Below are positions 35,714 to 48,180 of a DNA stretch of 64,000 nucleotides, piece after piece. Made by a program: the position numbers and the translations under genes. The DNA is from Anisakis pegreffii (taxonomy: Eukaryota > Nematoda > Chromadorea > Rhabditida > Anisakidae). The stretch's first letter is position 1, and every line of letters starts with the position of its first letter. Where the stretch lies: the NCBI GenBank assembly GCA_035041965.1, contig JAPYMA010001047.1, positions 36,942 to 100,941 of the forward strand, written 5' to 3'. The notes beneath the pieces are model-generated. The model made no database searches, was not told the DNA's origin, and saw only the letters and a program-made list of their open reading frames with translations.

Positions 35714-37980
35714 CTGAATATTAGTGGCTCTGTTTCGATTTGATTTAACACAGTTATTAGATAAAGGAGAAGAACAAGAATAAGCAGCGACAGTAGCAGC
35801 AATAATAACAATCAGGCCAAGGAGTAGCCTATGGAGAAGGTAGAGAGGTGCCAGAAAGTTGAGAGAAAGAGGTAGGAATCAAATGATAGGATCGAGGTAA
35901 CCGGGAGTAATCGTATGGACATGACAGCCGCGCCTGGCTGGTTGTTGCCTGTTGTTGTGTGCATCTCTGTTTGATAGAGATACAGGCAGAGAACTAGAGA
36001 GATAGATGTTCTGGCATTTATTATACGAATTGTGATTGTAGACGAGTACTATCGGCTGCAAGCCTTAGGCTAGCACTGACTGTTCTACTGATCTCAGCTC
36101 AGCTCACATATGCCAACTTCAGTCTGCTGCTACTACTGCTGCTACTAGCCCACTAACGCCCACAACAACGCTAAAACAATGGCACCTTCACTATATGACT
36201 AGCTCAAGTTCCAGTTATAATAACAGCCGTAAGGCAATATGGTTGCAGCATTACCACTAATATTCACTGAATGTTCACTCTATCGTTATCTAAATCGTTA
36301 CTACTATATTCAACTCAACACTCTACTTAAAACTAACTCACAGATACTCTCACACTTCATATTCAGCTTCAATTCTTTTACACCACAACAACCTAAAATA
36401 CAATAAACATGACATTTGATTTATTTACGTTAATATACTTCACATCCAACTATCATAATGACTATGTCACTATTAAGTCATATGAACACTTTGATAATTC
36501 TACGACTAATCATTCAACAATCGATTAATTCAACTGAACTCGCGACCACATTCCCGGGGGAATAACTCATTAAATTAACAAGAAAATTGAAACAACATCA
36601 TCCAGCATTCCAGTTATGGATACGTTCCTGGAAAACTATGTGATCTTCCGACGTATTTGTCTCAGGAAAACATCCAATGTGCTTATAATATGAAACCGTC
36701 ACTTTGTGTTCAATGGAAATCAAAAAATTGTACATTGCTCACTGGTATAAAACAATACTTCTAATACTCATGTATTCTATGCTCTTCCTCAGCGCAACAA
36801 TCCCCTTAACAGCAGTTTCTTCCTCCCCCCTCCCCCTGAAAATGGATTACTTCTTAGCGACACATCATGAAACTGACGAACGATCAAAAAGTTTGTTGGC
36901 AAGAAAATGTCAGATGTATCAAAGAAATCAATTCGTTGTGGTCAAATAAGCACTTTGAAAACATTATTGGTCAAATATGGAAGAGTCATGTAGAAATTAA
37001 TCAGCAACGATTTGCCAACCTCCTTAGTTTCTCTTGATATCCTCAAAATCTCTCCGAATTGACGAAAGGAAAAATGTGTAACCTGGCGATTGTTGAGGCG
37101 GAGGGAAGTTCGAGAGTAGGGACCAAACAGAGGGTGGCAATGTGCAGCTTGGAGGACGGCAAAAGGCGGGAGAAAATTAGAGAGCGTAGAGATAGGGTAT
37201 ACGTTGGGAGCTAAGCGGCAGTGTGAATTTATCAGAAGAATTGTGAGGTTATCGGTGCGAATGATGAGCAGGAAAAAGTATTTCGTATAGTACCACTAGA
37301 GAAATTTTGCGGAATGTCGCGCATCAAAACAAAACATTTCGACAGAAACCGCATCGATCATCATGATATTGCTCCCAAACACTGCATACATAAAATGACA
37401 AAAAATTTTCGATTGTTCATTTTAGTGAACCGCAAAAATCAGTGGAAATTTTCGTGAAAAATGAAAAATATGAGCAAGCTTTTACAAATCAACGCACGTT
37501 CAACTACACTACTGTTACAAACATGTAAGTAAGAACAAGAGAACGACTCACAACTGCAGTACACGCTTTATGAATATCGAGGAATGAAGTCTGAAACTGA
37601 ATTTATTGAAAACATGTGTAATCGATTCATAGAAAGTCGATGTGTCCAAAACGCATCATTTCTCGTCTTATTCAACAGCCACCTTCTAACACGACATTTA
37701 AAAACTTAACAAGCTGAGAGAGGGTGGCTAAAGGAAACTATATTTAGTTCCACATGAAAACGACCGAAGTCCTGCCGCTAGTTCCAAAACGTGGCTTCAT
37801 CAGAGAAATTTCACTATTTTCAGCCAGTAACCAGCAGAAGATATTCTGCACCTTCCAAAATTTGAAATATTCATGTTTACGGGAAATCTTTTAGAAAGAA
37901 TTAAGCAAGAGTGGAAGAAATGTTGGCACCGCTGAAATTTGACAATTGGTGGTTTCTTGTTTCTGAATATCAGAAGATGA

Positions 37981-38049
<69 letters not shown>

Positions 38050-39433
38050 CAAGTTTTCGTCACAGCGCTCGTTCGCAACTAAAAAGTATTCGTTTGTTGA
38101 AAAAAAGGTCACTGTTACTGACTGATATTTCCAATTCAAAAAAATTGTGACGATCATTTTCATCACTGAAAATTATACATCAGAATAACAAATTAAGAGT
38201 GCGATTAAAAGAATAGCTTGACGTTGGCGTGTGAGGTGCGAATATTAACATGAATGCATAATCAAGCGATCCATTCCCTGAATCACGTTAACAAAATAAA
38301 ATTTAAAAAGAATTGACAGTTATAAAGAGATACCGAATGCAAAGCGAAAACAAATAGAATAAGGCAAGAAAGCTTTTTGTAAAATTTGGGTCATAACAGA
38401 AGCAAACGTGAATCATAACTAAAGTTTCCTATTGTTTGAAAAATATTGAATCTATTATAGCTTTATCAGATATCTTTATTAATTGTTTTGCTGAGACAAC
38501 CAGCTATAATACAACTATTTGAAATTGTTAGGACATCGTTGACGTCACGGCGTCTGACGCTACCGTCACGACGAATTACAAAGAATCAATGATGAAAGCA
38601 TGAAATATTGCCCCCAGAATAAAGCACTGGAAGGTCCTACAGTTAGGCTCACTGAGGTGAATGATGATAATAAAATTTACAATCATTATTCAGACTTTTT
38701 CATTTTATCATTATTTCATGAAAATTCAAGAGCTTTGCCCCCTCCCCCTCTCCCAATTTAAAACAAAAATACACTGTCCACTTTTACTGCAAATTTTAGA
38801 TTCTATCTATTTTCTACTTCGCTTTCAAACACCGCATGTATCTGCATGAGTCTTCGGTAATTTGCATATCATCCATACAAATACAGGATTGTGCTACACG
38901 CTTTCATCATTCTTCATTCGTAATTGTTTTAACATCGAAAAATTGACGCTATTCTAATTGAGCGGAATACCCGCATGATTGCTGTTGTTCGTCATCGAAA
39001 CGATCAATTAAAATATTCGGCTCAGTTTACTGGCATGCGTCTCATACCATAAAAGGTCGTGAATTTGATTGCGATGTTGAGTTTAAGAATTCTTTCACTA
39101 TCGACAGATACAAAACGAGCAAAAAATTAAGCGAACTAAATACTCAATTAATCTGAGACGAACAGAGGATATGGATCTGAGAGACACTACTCCCTAAATA
39201 GTTACATGAAGTAAACGTCATGAAGTACATGAAGCAAATGGTTAGATGTATATCATGAAGTAAACGTTACATGAAATTTTATTCTACACTTACGCTGAAT
39301 ATTGCGATCCGACTTTGTTATTGTGCAAAAGGATTGTTTTGTCATGATTCCTCAAGTATTCACTTTCAAACGGACAACGCAACCATAGAACATGTGTAAG
39401 GAAAACGTCGATAAATATCAAATGAAAACGAAC
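35714..39433. other. Region upstream of the large CLK exon
   Basis: Either promoter or a long first intron of the CLK gene. It contains short CTG/CTA-type trinucleotide stretches near 36120, a purine-rich patch around 37090-37200 and a (TA)n array. No exon with convincing borders found. Confidence 0.4.
37984..38048. repeat. (TA)n microsatellite
   Basis: About 65 bases of alternating T and A, interrupting no recognised gene. Same type as the array in the VWA8 intron. Confidence 0.95.
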
Positions 39434-39592
39434 ATGTTTATTGGAGTGATTATGTTTGTTTCTCGACCGTCTTCTGGCTCGTTCGTTGCGAGATTCGTTT
39501 ATTCGATGACGCTCCGAACTTGTACGCCGTAACTTGTAAGCATATAGACTGTCTGATGATCGTTGCAACTTGCGACAACGTTCACCACCCAT
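39434..39592 (-). CDS. Possible first coding exon of the CLK gene
   Basis: On the minus strand an ATG sits just after a GTCAG acceptor and opens 53 codons rich in Arg and Ser (LRRTSSERHRINESRNERAR, RRRSRNKHNHSNKH), ending at a GTTCGT donor of the kind used elsewhere in this window. CLK kinases typically start with an Arg/Ser-rich segment, and the large CLK exon downstream lacks a start. However the phase (0) does not fit the large exon, which needs one extra base, so at least one exon between them would be missing. Tentative. Confidence 0.35.
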
Positions 39593-40338
39593 TTTCACTG
39601 ACCTTTACACAATTCAACACTGGCCCCTTCGAGTATATCTAAAAAATAACTGATTATCAAACTCATACCAAAGACGGATGAATCCTTCACACGATCCTTC
39701 TTCACAAAATTTGGACACACTCCCAATCTGGTCTAAATTCATAATCGAAAGAGATCAGTGCACAAGAAATTGCATGCGATGAACATTATCATTCATAAAT
39801 TAAATAACCACCATTATTCAGCCAGAACATGAGAAGAAACAAAGACGATGGCTTCAGTATATTTAAGAGACGCAAATCTGAGTCAGAATCAGTAAATGCG
39901 TAGGCAAAGTGTATTTGAGTTCAGTACAATACAAATATACACATTTGTACAATTGTGCTCTCAACTAATCAACACTTTAAAATTTTGTCAGTCTGAATTA
40001 ATGAACCGTTGCAGGTGAAAATATGTTGACGGACGACATCAAGCCATGAAAGCACATAAGCAATCGACGTTTCGATTAAACGCAAGTTGCAAATATCAAT
40101 AACAGATTTTAATCTCATAGAATTCCAAAGAATATATTTTTATCCCTCTTTACACTAGTGAAAATGTTTCTTGAACGTTTCGAACATCGTTCAGTCAAAA
40201 TTCCTCAACTGAAGTCGAAAGCTAACATTTTAAAACCGCATCGATACCTTTCGGCTGCCTAGCAAGTTGAGATAGTAAGGTGGGCTTCGACTACTTCAGC
40301 GATAAATTTTACGAGAAAATCAATATGAATTCGCGCAT

Positions 40339-41959
40339 TCAAGATTGAAATTCTAAAAAATATTTTTTAGAGGAAATTACAATCACACTCTTTCGATCTG
40401 ATTGGCAAGCAATTGAAATGTTAGACACAGCGGTTTGAATGGCGTTTCCTCCAGCAACCTGCAGAAAGCGGCTGGATGCATTCAGTGGTGGGCAGTTCAC
40501 TTCACACTCATGTTTATTTTCACGAGCAACGTTCAGAAGCGTCCACAGATGCATGAATCGCACAACGTTCAAGACAGGGCTATACATTAAGTGAGAGCAT
40601 AACTTCGAAATCAATAAGCTCACGAAAAAACATTTTAAAATTAGAAAAGTTAGCAGACTGTATCGGAGAGAATTCACAGCACCTAAGAGTCACGACCCAG
40701 CTCATACTTTTATCACCTTCCACCGTCTACAACAGCATTCACAAAAACTCTTCTCTGTCCATATCAAGCTCAGAGAAACATAAATGGATAAATTTCACGA
40801 TGGCGGATTGATTTATTTTCATCAGATGAACAATCGTTTTCTGGTGGAATATTGCCACAAGCGTAACGCCAACGAATAAAGCACCTCAGCATTTCCGAAT
40901 CCTAACACCACCCCTATCTACACGCACCCGACGTTCACCCCTCAAAAAAAACCACTCCACATCGATTCTAGTCATTCCACGCCAACAAAATACGAAATAA
41001 AACACGATGCCATTAAAAAAAAACACGAAAATGCGTCTCGTGGTTGTGTCGTATATCTGCTAAAATACGCACGCTGCAAAAGATGCGCGCGGTCGCATAG
41101 TGCTCGCTCGTATTGCAACAGTCAAGAATACGATTGAGGAGCATGTGGGAAATCATTTCTTGACACAATCGAGTTTGGAATTTGAGCCATTCGGAATGAC
41201 CTATCATGTAAAGCAAAGTATAACACTGTAAGGTAATGTTGTAGTTCAGGTTGGTAAAATCAAACCATTATTTCGTTCGTCCGTATTCGCAGTTGATAAG
41301 CCTAAGCCTAAGCCTGAGCCTAAGCATAAGCCTAAGCCTAACTGCACCACACACTTAACTGCAAATGTGAACGAACGAAATGTTGTTTTGATTTTACCAA
41401 CCTGAACTACAAGATTACCTACTGTAAGATGGTGAACGTATCGGTATTCGAAGACGTCGAGTTGACGATCCGAGAGACGAGTGCCACTAGATTTACTTCC
41501 GTATGGTGTTTGCGCAGGATCCCTGGAATGCGATTTTTCAGCCCCAATTCAAGGATTAATTTTCAGAAAAATCCGTAGAATCCTTGATAAAAAATCCTTG
41601 ATAAAACATGGCATTTCATAAAAGTTGCTAATGCACTCGCTCATCTGGAATTGTGCATCGGTCATGCCCAGTTCATTCATGTTCATTAGTATTTGTAGTT
41701 TACAATCCAATAGGCAATGAATGGGTAAATAGTTACATTTTGATGCCACATCAGATTCCTTCTTTTCAGAAACCAGTGAACAAAAACTTTGTAAAGTCAT
41801 CATTCCTGCTCCGTTTTTTGTCATCACCGTCACTTCGTCTTCCCTTTACAATGTTTTCTGAATCCCAGGATTATCCCGCGACTTAGTCACAATCCGGGAG
41901 TTGAAGAACGGCTGCGATTTTGCAAATTCTGCTTTTGCAAAAACTGTAGTGGATTCAGC
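40339..41959 (-). CDS. 3' part of an unrecognised gene
   Basis: Four exons in phase: 41959-41850, 41522-41423, 41225-41025 and 40602-40339 (stop), about 224 aa of C terminus; upstream exons were not found. The frames look protein-like and mostly helical: STTVFAKAEFAKSQPFFNSR, RLSDRQLDVFEYRYVHHLT, HSEWLKFQTRLCQEMISHML, ILADIRHNHETHFR and NVVRFMHLWTLLNVARENKH. I do not recognise the family; an all-helical armadillo/HEAT-like protein is a guess. It is on the same strand as the CLK gene and its stop lies about 750 bases before the possible CLK 5' exon. The second intron coincides with an inverted-repeat element (see findings). The donor after 41025 (GTTTTT) is weak. Confidence 0.5.
41231..41420. 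mobile_element. Inverted-repeat element carrying telomeric repeats
   Basis: A 190-base element: arms of about 64 bases at 41231-41294 and 41357-41420 are reverse complements (outer 40 bases nearly perfect, from AGGTAAT inward). It is flanked by the direct repeat ACTGTA at 41225-41230 and 41421-41426, a convincing 6-base target-site duplication. No coding capacity. The interior holds seven TTAGGC-type units. The element makes up nearly all of one intron of the minus-strand gene around it. Confidence 0.9.
41298..41342 (-). repeat. Interstitial nematode telomeric repeat
   Basis: Seven units of AAGCCT (TTAGGC on the minus strand), five exact and two with one change (GAGCCT, AAGCAT). TTAGGC is the known telomere unit of most nematodes. 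It sits in the loop of an inverted-repeat element, so it was brought in by transposition and not by chromosome fusion. Confidence 0.92.
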
Positions 41960-44478
41960 CTAGAAACGCAGAACATGCCAATCGCATCGTCGATTGCATT
42001 TGAAATTCTCCACCAAACTAACCGAAAAACAAGCTATGTCTGATGGGAGAATGAACTTTTGCTTTTCGAGGACGTCAAGTAGGTCATTCAAAAGAGGAAT
42101 TCTATGGATATTATCTGCAATTTCCGCGCGTATCAGTGTCTTTACTAGCGAAACCTAATCCTTAAAGGCGATTACTAAGGTAAGCTGTCAGTCATTCGAC
42201 GGTGATTATCGCTCATTTGAACATCGAATATCATTCATTTTTGACTTCGTTATGAACTACTGCGAATCTGAAGTAATGGAAAAGTTGAAGCAAGATCAAT
42301 TGCGTAACTATTGAATCTGGTCTTTGCTCATAACTTGCTCTTTGTCATTCCGAAATTTACTCGTTTAACGAGACTGCTGTCATTCACTGAGACAGTGAAT
42401 ATCGTACCCACAATCGGTTCTTTTCTTCTTGTTTAAGCGCTTGTTAGCAACGAACATCTTCAGAACCAAAAAATATGGCACTTATTTTTGTTGTCATTTT
42501 TCTTCGTGGTGATGAAAATGCTCATTTCCAATGATGAATGGCTGTCGATGATAGCCATTACTTTGGATTATTTTACATATAATAATATTATAATTTTTTA
42601 TAGTGATGAAATGATTTATTGATGATGTTTTTTTCAGTGATAAAATTTGTTGTGAATTTGTCGATAATTCAAGCATTTTTTAAAGGTAACCGTGATTTTT
42701 GTTATTTCATTCTGATCTTACTTACGCGGCAATGCTTTTTCGCATCTAAAAAACGCTCATTTTTCTAATTCCTTGTTAATAGTGATGTTCTCATTTATGT
42801 TCCAGTATTTCATTTCGACACTGATTTACTTAATGTTTTTCTTAGAAAGAACATCTGATATGGTGAAAAATACAATAAAATTTGAATATGAAAAGAGGCA
42901 AAGTCCAGGTGAGAAAAAGCCACGCAAGAACACCAGAAAAAGTAACAAAAACCTTATTTATCGTTATCAAATGGGGAGAACACTTTAACTATCTGCACCG
43001 AATTTCATCGGTACAAAAAATAAACTATTACCAATGAATCAAAAAAAAATTAGCACCAATCATAATAGCAGTTATTCTTTTTAGTGATGAAACTATTCAC
43101 TGAAACTGAATAGTTTCACCGCTGAAGAGAATAAGTGCTACTATTTTTCATCGTTGATACGACACTGATTTGATGTATCATCTAGGAGAAGGGTCATACT
43201 GTGATAGATTTAGCACTATGGTAAATCGACTCAGAAATACAGAAGATGCAAATAGCTTGGTTCGATACCAACTAATGTCAGCCAATAAACAATCAAATTG
43301 CTGAGAAGGTGTTGAACTTTTGCGCAATCGAAAATGTTCATTTAAGAGAGAATTGACACTAGATTTATATTGCTAAAAGTTTAGTTTGGGAATGTCGAAC
43401 ACAGAATTTTTTAGTTCGAAGTGCCGAACTAAAGCATTACTCGATAGCATTTGGAATTCTCCATAATGGGGGCCAAAAATATCGATAGCACAGCAACGTT
43501 TGTTCTTTTTGGAGGTGAAATAATTTGGGGGAGACTGCTTTATTTTGGGGATGAAACCTATCATTGTGGGTGATAAATCGTTTTGCTGTAACCAAATCGT
43601 TCTGTAGAAAGATTGTTTTTATCGGTCATAAAAGATAAGTTTATTTTGTTTCGAAGAAGGGTGCTGCTCACAAGTCGTAAGCAAAGCTCAAAATAACGAG
43701 CGGTTTATCAGCTATTCATCATCGTGTGAATAACAGTTCACTTTAAGAGGGCTCGGAAATGCACGAAAACGACACAAAACATCGGTACTGATGTTTGTTC
43801 ACCATTAGTGCTGAATAGTTCTCATCAATGAACCCTTAAAGAGCAAACGATACTCGCCGTCAACTCAATGATAGAACATTTCAGTAATCAACCTCAGCGT
43901 ATACAAGTTCCGCCCATCATTCTCAAGAGATGTTTTTATCAGTGTTGCTGTTCATTCGGAAACTGAAGACTGCGCGACCGAAATAACTACCGTTAGGGGT
44001 TGGTGATGTGCCACCGTTTGTTCATGCCGCTCCATTTTCAGTTTCTTGTCGTTCCTGTAATCACCTACGGTATTTTACTCGGTCCATTCAAAAAGAACAA
44101 CTCGAAGCAATCTTGCATATACAGTGGAAAACACACCGCAGTGGAGAACTATGACGAGTGCAATACTAAACTATAAACTTCATGGAGTAATGCATTTCAG
44201 GTACACTCACACGACAACCTTCCGTGGCATCAGAACAGTTATATTAACAATCGGAATTGACCATGATTCCGTCAATATATATAGAATACTTGCTCTGTCA
44301 TAAAGTAATGCATAGATTTAAAAGCATATTTCAGCTTTCTCGAAAATATTCAAAACACAGACGAACTATCAGTATCCATTCAATGTTCAGTGTTTGAATG
44401 CTCAAAAGTTCAAAATCTTATGAGGACTTCGTTCGTTTCTCGGCTCGTATGATTGAGATTTTCAAACACTGTTAACAT
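41960..44478. other. Upstream part of the unrecognised gene and intergenic sequence
   Basis: Should contain earlier exons of the minus-strand gene ending at 40339, but none could be picked. A 12-bp hairpin lies at 43088-43118 (TGAAACTATTCA with its complement). Confidence 0.35.
42806..42908 (+). CDS. Possible isolated exon, membrane-like
   Basis: An open stretch bounded by TTCCAG and a GTGAGA donor encodes a hydrophobic segment (YFISTLIYLMFFLERTSDMV) followed by a charged part (TIKFEYEKRQSP). No partner exons were found and the product is unknown. It could be chance. Confidence 0.2.
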
Positions 44479-47400
44479 GTTTATTCATTTATTTATTTGT
44501 TCGAAAAAAGTGCAACAAGAAGAAACAACAATATGGTTGTAGCGTTTAGTACAGTCTTTAAAATCAGACGACACTTCACCAGTTTAAACCAATTTGGATA
44601 TCAGATATTAGTCAATGTAACGAGAAAAGTTAAATCAAACAATAAAAATTGATTAAAGAAAAGTCGAAATCTAAACATAAGTCATTTCAAAATATGAATA
44701 TGTGTGCCACTGGTGCTAAATTTATCTAATTCTCGAAGTGAACTCAATTTCATTTTTTTTGAATTTCAAGGGAATTTGATCACATATTGAATCTTTTTTG
44801 AGGCGCATGAAAAAGGGTGTTGATATGGTTGCATTGCGAGGCAGTAGGTTCCAGCTATGAATTATTATGTTGGAAAATAAATTTTAATTTTCTGAAAAGT
44901 GTTTGTAAATACGATAATTTTGAATGGATCCAGTACTTATCTCCGAGTGAAGCGTGTGAAAGAACATATCAGAGTTCAAAATAAGATCGTTAGTCTTTTT
45001 AAAGTTTATATGTTTCTTTAAACAATATCGTTCTTAACTCTTTAAGTAGTATCGTCACTTTCAAGAGTTCCGAGGTTTATTCTGATCAGTCTGTACTGGT
45101 TAATGAGAGAAGAGCTATTTCTGCTGCGTCAGTCTGGCTTTGAGCATTTTAACTGAATTAATGGACTTTATGTCACGAGGCGACCAAATTGGAGTGTTGT
45201 ATGCTAATATGGAACGTACATATTCCTCTGAAAACTTGTGGTAATGCTAATAATTTACGAGCAGTGAACGGCCTCAATGTTTTGAAGATTCTCAGATTTA
45301 TGTCTTTAACAACTACTCCAACTTGTTCACGAAATGAACAAGTCAATGCCAAGATCACGAATTAGATTATGCGAATTGCTAACTCTGAAATTTCTGATTG
45401 ACTAATGATGAGGTTTATTGTGCTCTAAGTGAAGTTGAGTTGAAAGATGAAAATGAAATGAAACGACTCAATCAAGCAGACATCGTTCGAAGAGATGTTA
45501 TCGAATACAAATTGAGTCAAGGTCTTTTTTCAAAATCAATGCAGACCACATTAATATGTTTATTAGAATCAGTTTCTTTATTTCAAATTTGTCAACGGTC
45601 TAATACAGAGGTCCTCATAGGGGGAAAGTGCCCATTTTTGGGTAATTTGGAGGTGTCGGGGGTAATGGAGGGGTCGGAAAATTAGTTCTGATAGTAAATT
45701 CACGGAATTTTTCAAAGAATTGGTCTGATTGTAGCCAGTTTGCACCAATTAGGTATTAGGTATTTCAGAGTAGAGATCGACAGGAGTGGTGGTAACTAGA
45801 GAACATTTTTTAAGGAAGATGTAGGGTAGTCCGAGTGTGGAAAAAGAGATGGGTTGCTTGATTAAGAATTGAAAATGCTGGTTGGAGTAATGTCAATAAT
45901 CGATGAAGTGAGCGTGTGAAATGAGGTGATATCAAAATCGAACAAACTATTAGAGTCGCATTCAAATGAAATAAAAGTGAAGCAAGAGAAAAATCAGTAT
46001 CATTGATTATTTAATATTGGACCAGTTTAGGATTGGCTCGCATTTTTTTGATTCGTATAACTAAAATGTTACGAAAAGAGAGGGCTGAATTTATTTCAAA
46101 ATTTGCTTTATATCAATCAATTGGTTTTCAGAGTTTCTTGAAAGTTGCAAAGTAATTTAGAGTAACATTAAACGGAATATTCTCCAACAATAGCTAATTG
46201 TTTATAAGAGTCGACATGGCGGACACAAGGCGAGTAGAATTTTCGATTGGGTTTTGGATGTAAATGAGTATGAATTGGTCGATGGTAATATAAATATTTT
46301 GCAAAAGCATTTTAAGCTTAATTTTAGGACATGTTGAAAAGATCATTTGCCAGTTGACAGCAACGATTATTCGGTTGACTGTGTCAAAGTTAGCTCACAC
46401 TCTTCCGATATCAAAATTGTGATCAAGTTGGAGCATAAAATTAACCATGTTGCATTCAGACGGATCGTTGACTCATAATATCTGAGGCACATCGCAGAGA
46501 ATAAACCACTGGATTTGGCTGGTTGTCTAACTGTTTGAGAAAGTGAATTAAAGTGGATCAAATTGATGGCAGTATGAAATGGATGAATCAGACCAATTAA
46601 TATTGCCAATATTCAAGTCACCAGCTATAATAGTAGCACTAACAAGGTTCATGTTAAGTTCCAATGCAGTAGTAAATATTGGTAAAACATTAACGGATCA
46701 TACAGGAGATCTGTAGATGCAGCAGAGAAGTCGGGTGATAAAAGGACTTCATTATGAAAATAGAACGAGACTGAACGATAACAAGTGAGCTCAACTTATA
46801 AATTTTACTTAAAAAGTGTTGTGCAACTTCCACCGTTAAATTGTCTATCACGGTCAAAGCCAAAACCGGAATGTGGAGAATCGATCCGTCGATAGTAGTT
46901 AGTCTGAAATATTTATTGGATTAGAAAACGTTTCCATATGAAACATGACATCATAATCAGGTGATTCATATACAAACTTAAAGTGTTTTATTTTGTTGAC
47001 GATAGAATAAGCGTTCATGACTTGGGATTATTTTCCTTGATGGAAACAGTTGATGTGCTGATAATGGAATTAATTTATTCCTTTTGGATAGTTGCTTGCG
47101 GAGTCATGTGAAGATGGATTCGTTGAGGTAAATTAGCTTGGAGAGAGGGGACATTTTGCGAATGCGGTTTCCGTTGAGTTAAGAATTGAGCGCTTTTGAG
47201 TTGAAATAGCGCAATTAACTGAGTGGACTGCATTCTAGGATGACCACTCAATCGAGTAATATTATATTTAGATGACTTAACAGGTAGAGACATTCTGTAT
47301 TATTTAAAAAAACCAGCTTTCTGTCTTAAATTACGATCGAATTGCAGTTCATTATATGTAGAAGTAAGGTAGTTGCTTGATCAGAGGTGCTTTATTTGAT

Positions 47401-48180
47401 AGTGCATCTGATAGAAATTAGGCTTCTGAGGAAAAATGATTTGAATCCGACCTCAGTGGTCTAGGTTTACGATTATTAGGATCAGCGTGCCTTTGAGTAG
47501 CTACCTCGCTAGATTTACATGCTTCAATCAAATCAGATTCAGTAGACAAGCAGATTCTTCGGCTGGTTCAGTATGGGCTAATTTTGTTCGAGATATTTTG
47601 TAAGTACGCATGTTCTTGACATTTATTCAATGATTTGCCAATATGTACTGAAATCATTCGCGGTTGTTGTATTGGTGTGGCAACAATTTGAAGCTCCAGT
47701 GATTCAGTAATTTCATTGAATTCCTTGACGATATGTTCAACAGCAGCTTTGATGTTTTCTTGACAATAGTGCTAGTGAAATTTGGGGGTTTGGAAGTATC
47801 AATGATACTTTGGGTAGCGCTTAGAATACGAAGTTTAACTGACATTGACTTAATTAGTTTGAATTTGATGACTTAACAGGTAGAGATATTCTGCATTATT
47901 AGTTTGTATAATTAGTTTGAATATAAGAATGGGCTTGTTCTGCACTCCTAATTATAAGCTGAACCGCTACAGTACCACATCTAGTACCACTCTTCTCTTA
48001 AATGACTGACTTCGCATCTTCGAATGTCCAATATTCCAATCTCTTAACAGCTGTCTGCTTCTTTTTCGCTCATTTGATAGAAGATTTCAATACTTGTATG
48101 TTCTGCATCTCTAACAATAAGCTAAATTGCGACATAACCAAATCTAACACCATTCCTCTCTTGAATGACCAAAATTCACT
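44479..48180 (-). mobile_element. Decayed non-LTR retrotransposon
   Basis: Read on the minus strand, fragments appear in the order of a CR1/Jockey-like element: near 47500 a stretch NNRKPRPLRSD resembling the end of a first open frame; near 46600 IIAGDLNIGNINWSDSS, the GDFN-type endonuclease motif; near 45200 HTTPIWSPRDIKSINSV, a motif after the reverse-transcriptase core; near 44860 HSWNLLPRNATISTPFF, the usual C-terminal motif; and at 44479-44500 an AAAT-rich 3' tail. Stop codons and frame changes interrupt all parts and the polymerase core is not recognisable, so it is dead. The 5' limit is uncertain. Confidence 0.7.
47271..47901. repeat. Pair of 35-base direct repeats in the retroelement
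   Basis: GATGACTTAACAGGTAGAGA is shared by 47271-47305 and 47867-47901, and the 35-base copies differ at two or three positions. On the minus strand the first copy encodes SLPVKSS just after a start codon. The spacing of about 600 bases suggests an internal duplication in the element. Confidence 0.75.

Noticed and set aside
34226..35743. Plus-strand open frames opposite the CLK N terminus
   Set aside because: Shadows of the long minus-strand exon, which has codon use and splice borders consistent with coding.
37800..38166. Tyr-Ile-rich frames on both strands
   Set aside because: Translation of the second (TA)n array.
40339..40602. Possible ZYG11/ZER1 armadillo repeat protein
   Set aside because: The HLWTL motif resembles that family's tryptophan helix, but the exons upstream do not follow its order, so I left the gene unnamed.
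41549..41833. Minus-strand open frame of 94 codons
   Set aside because: It lies in the intron between exons 41850-41959 and 41423-41522, begins at GTG rather than ATG, and skipping it is what makes the phases agree.
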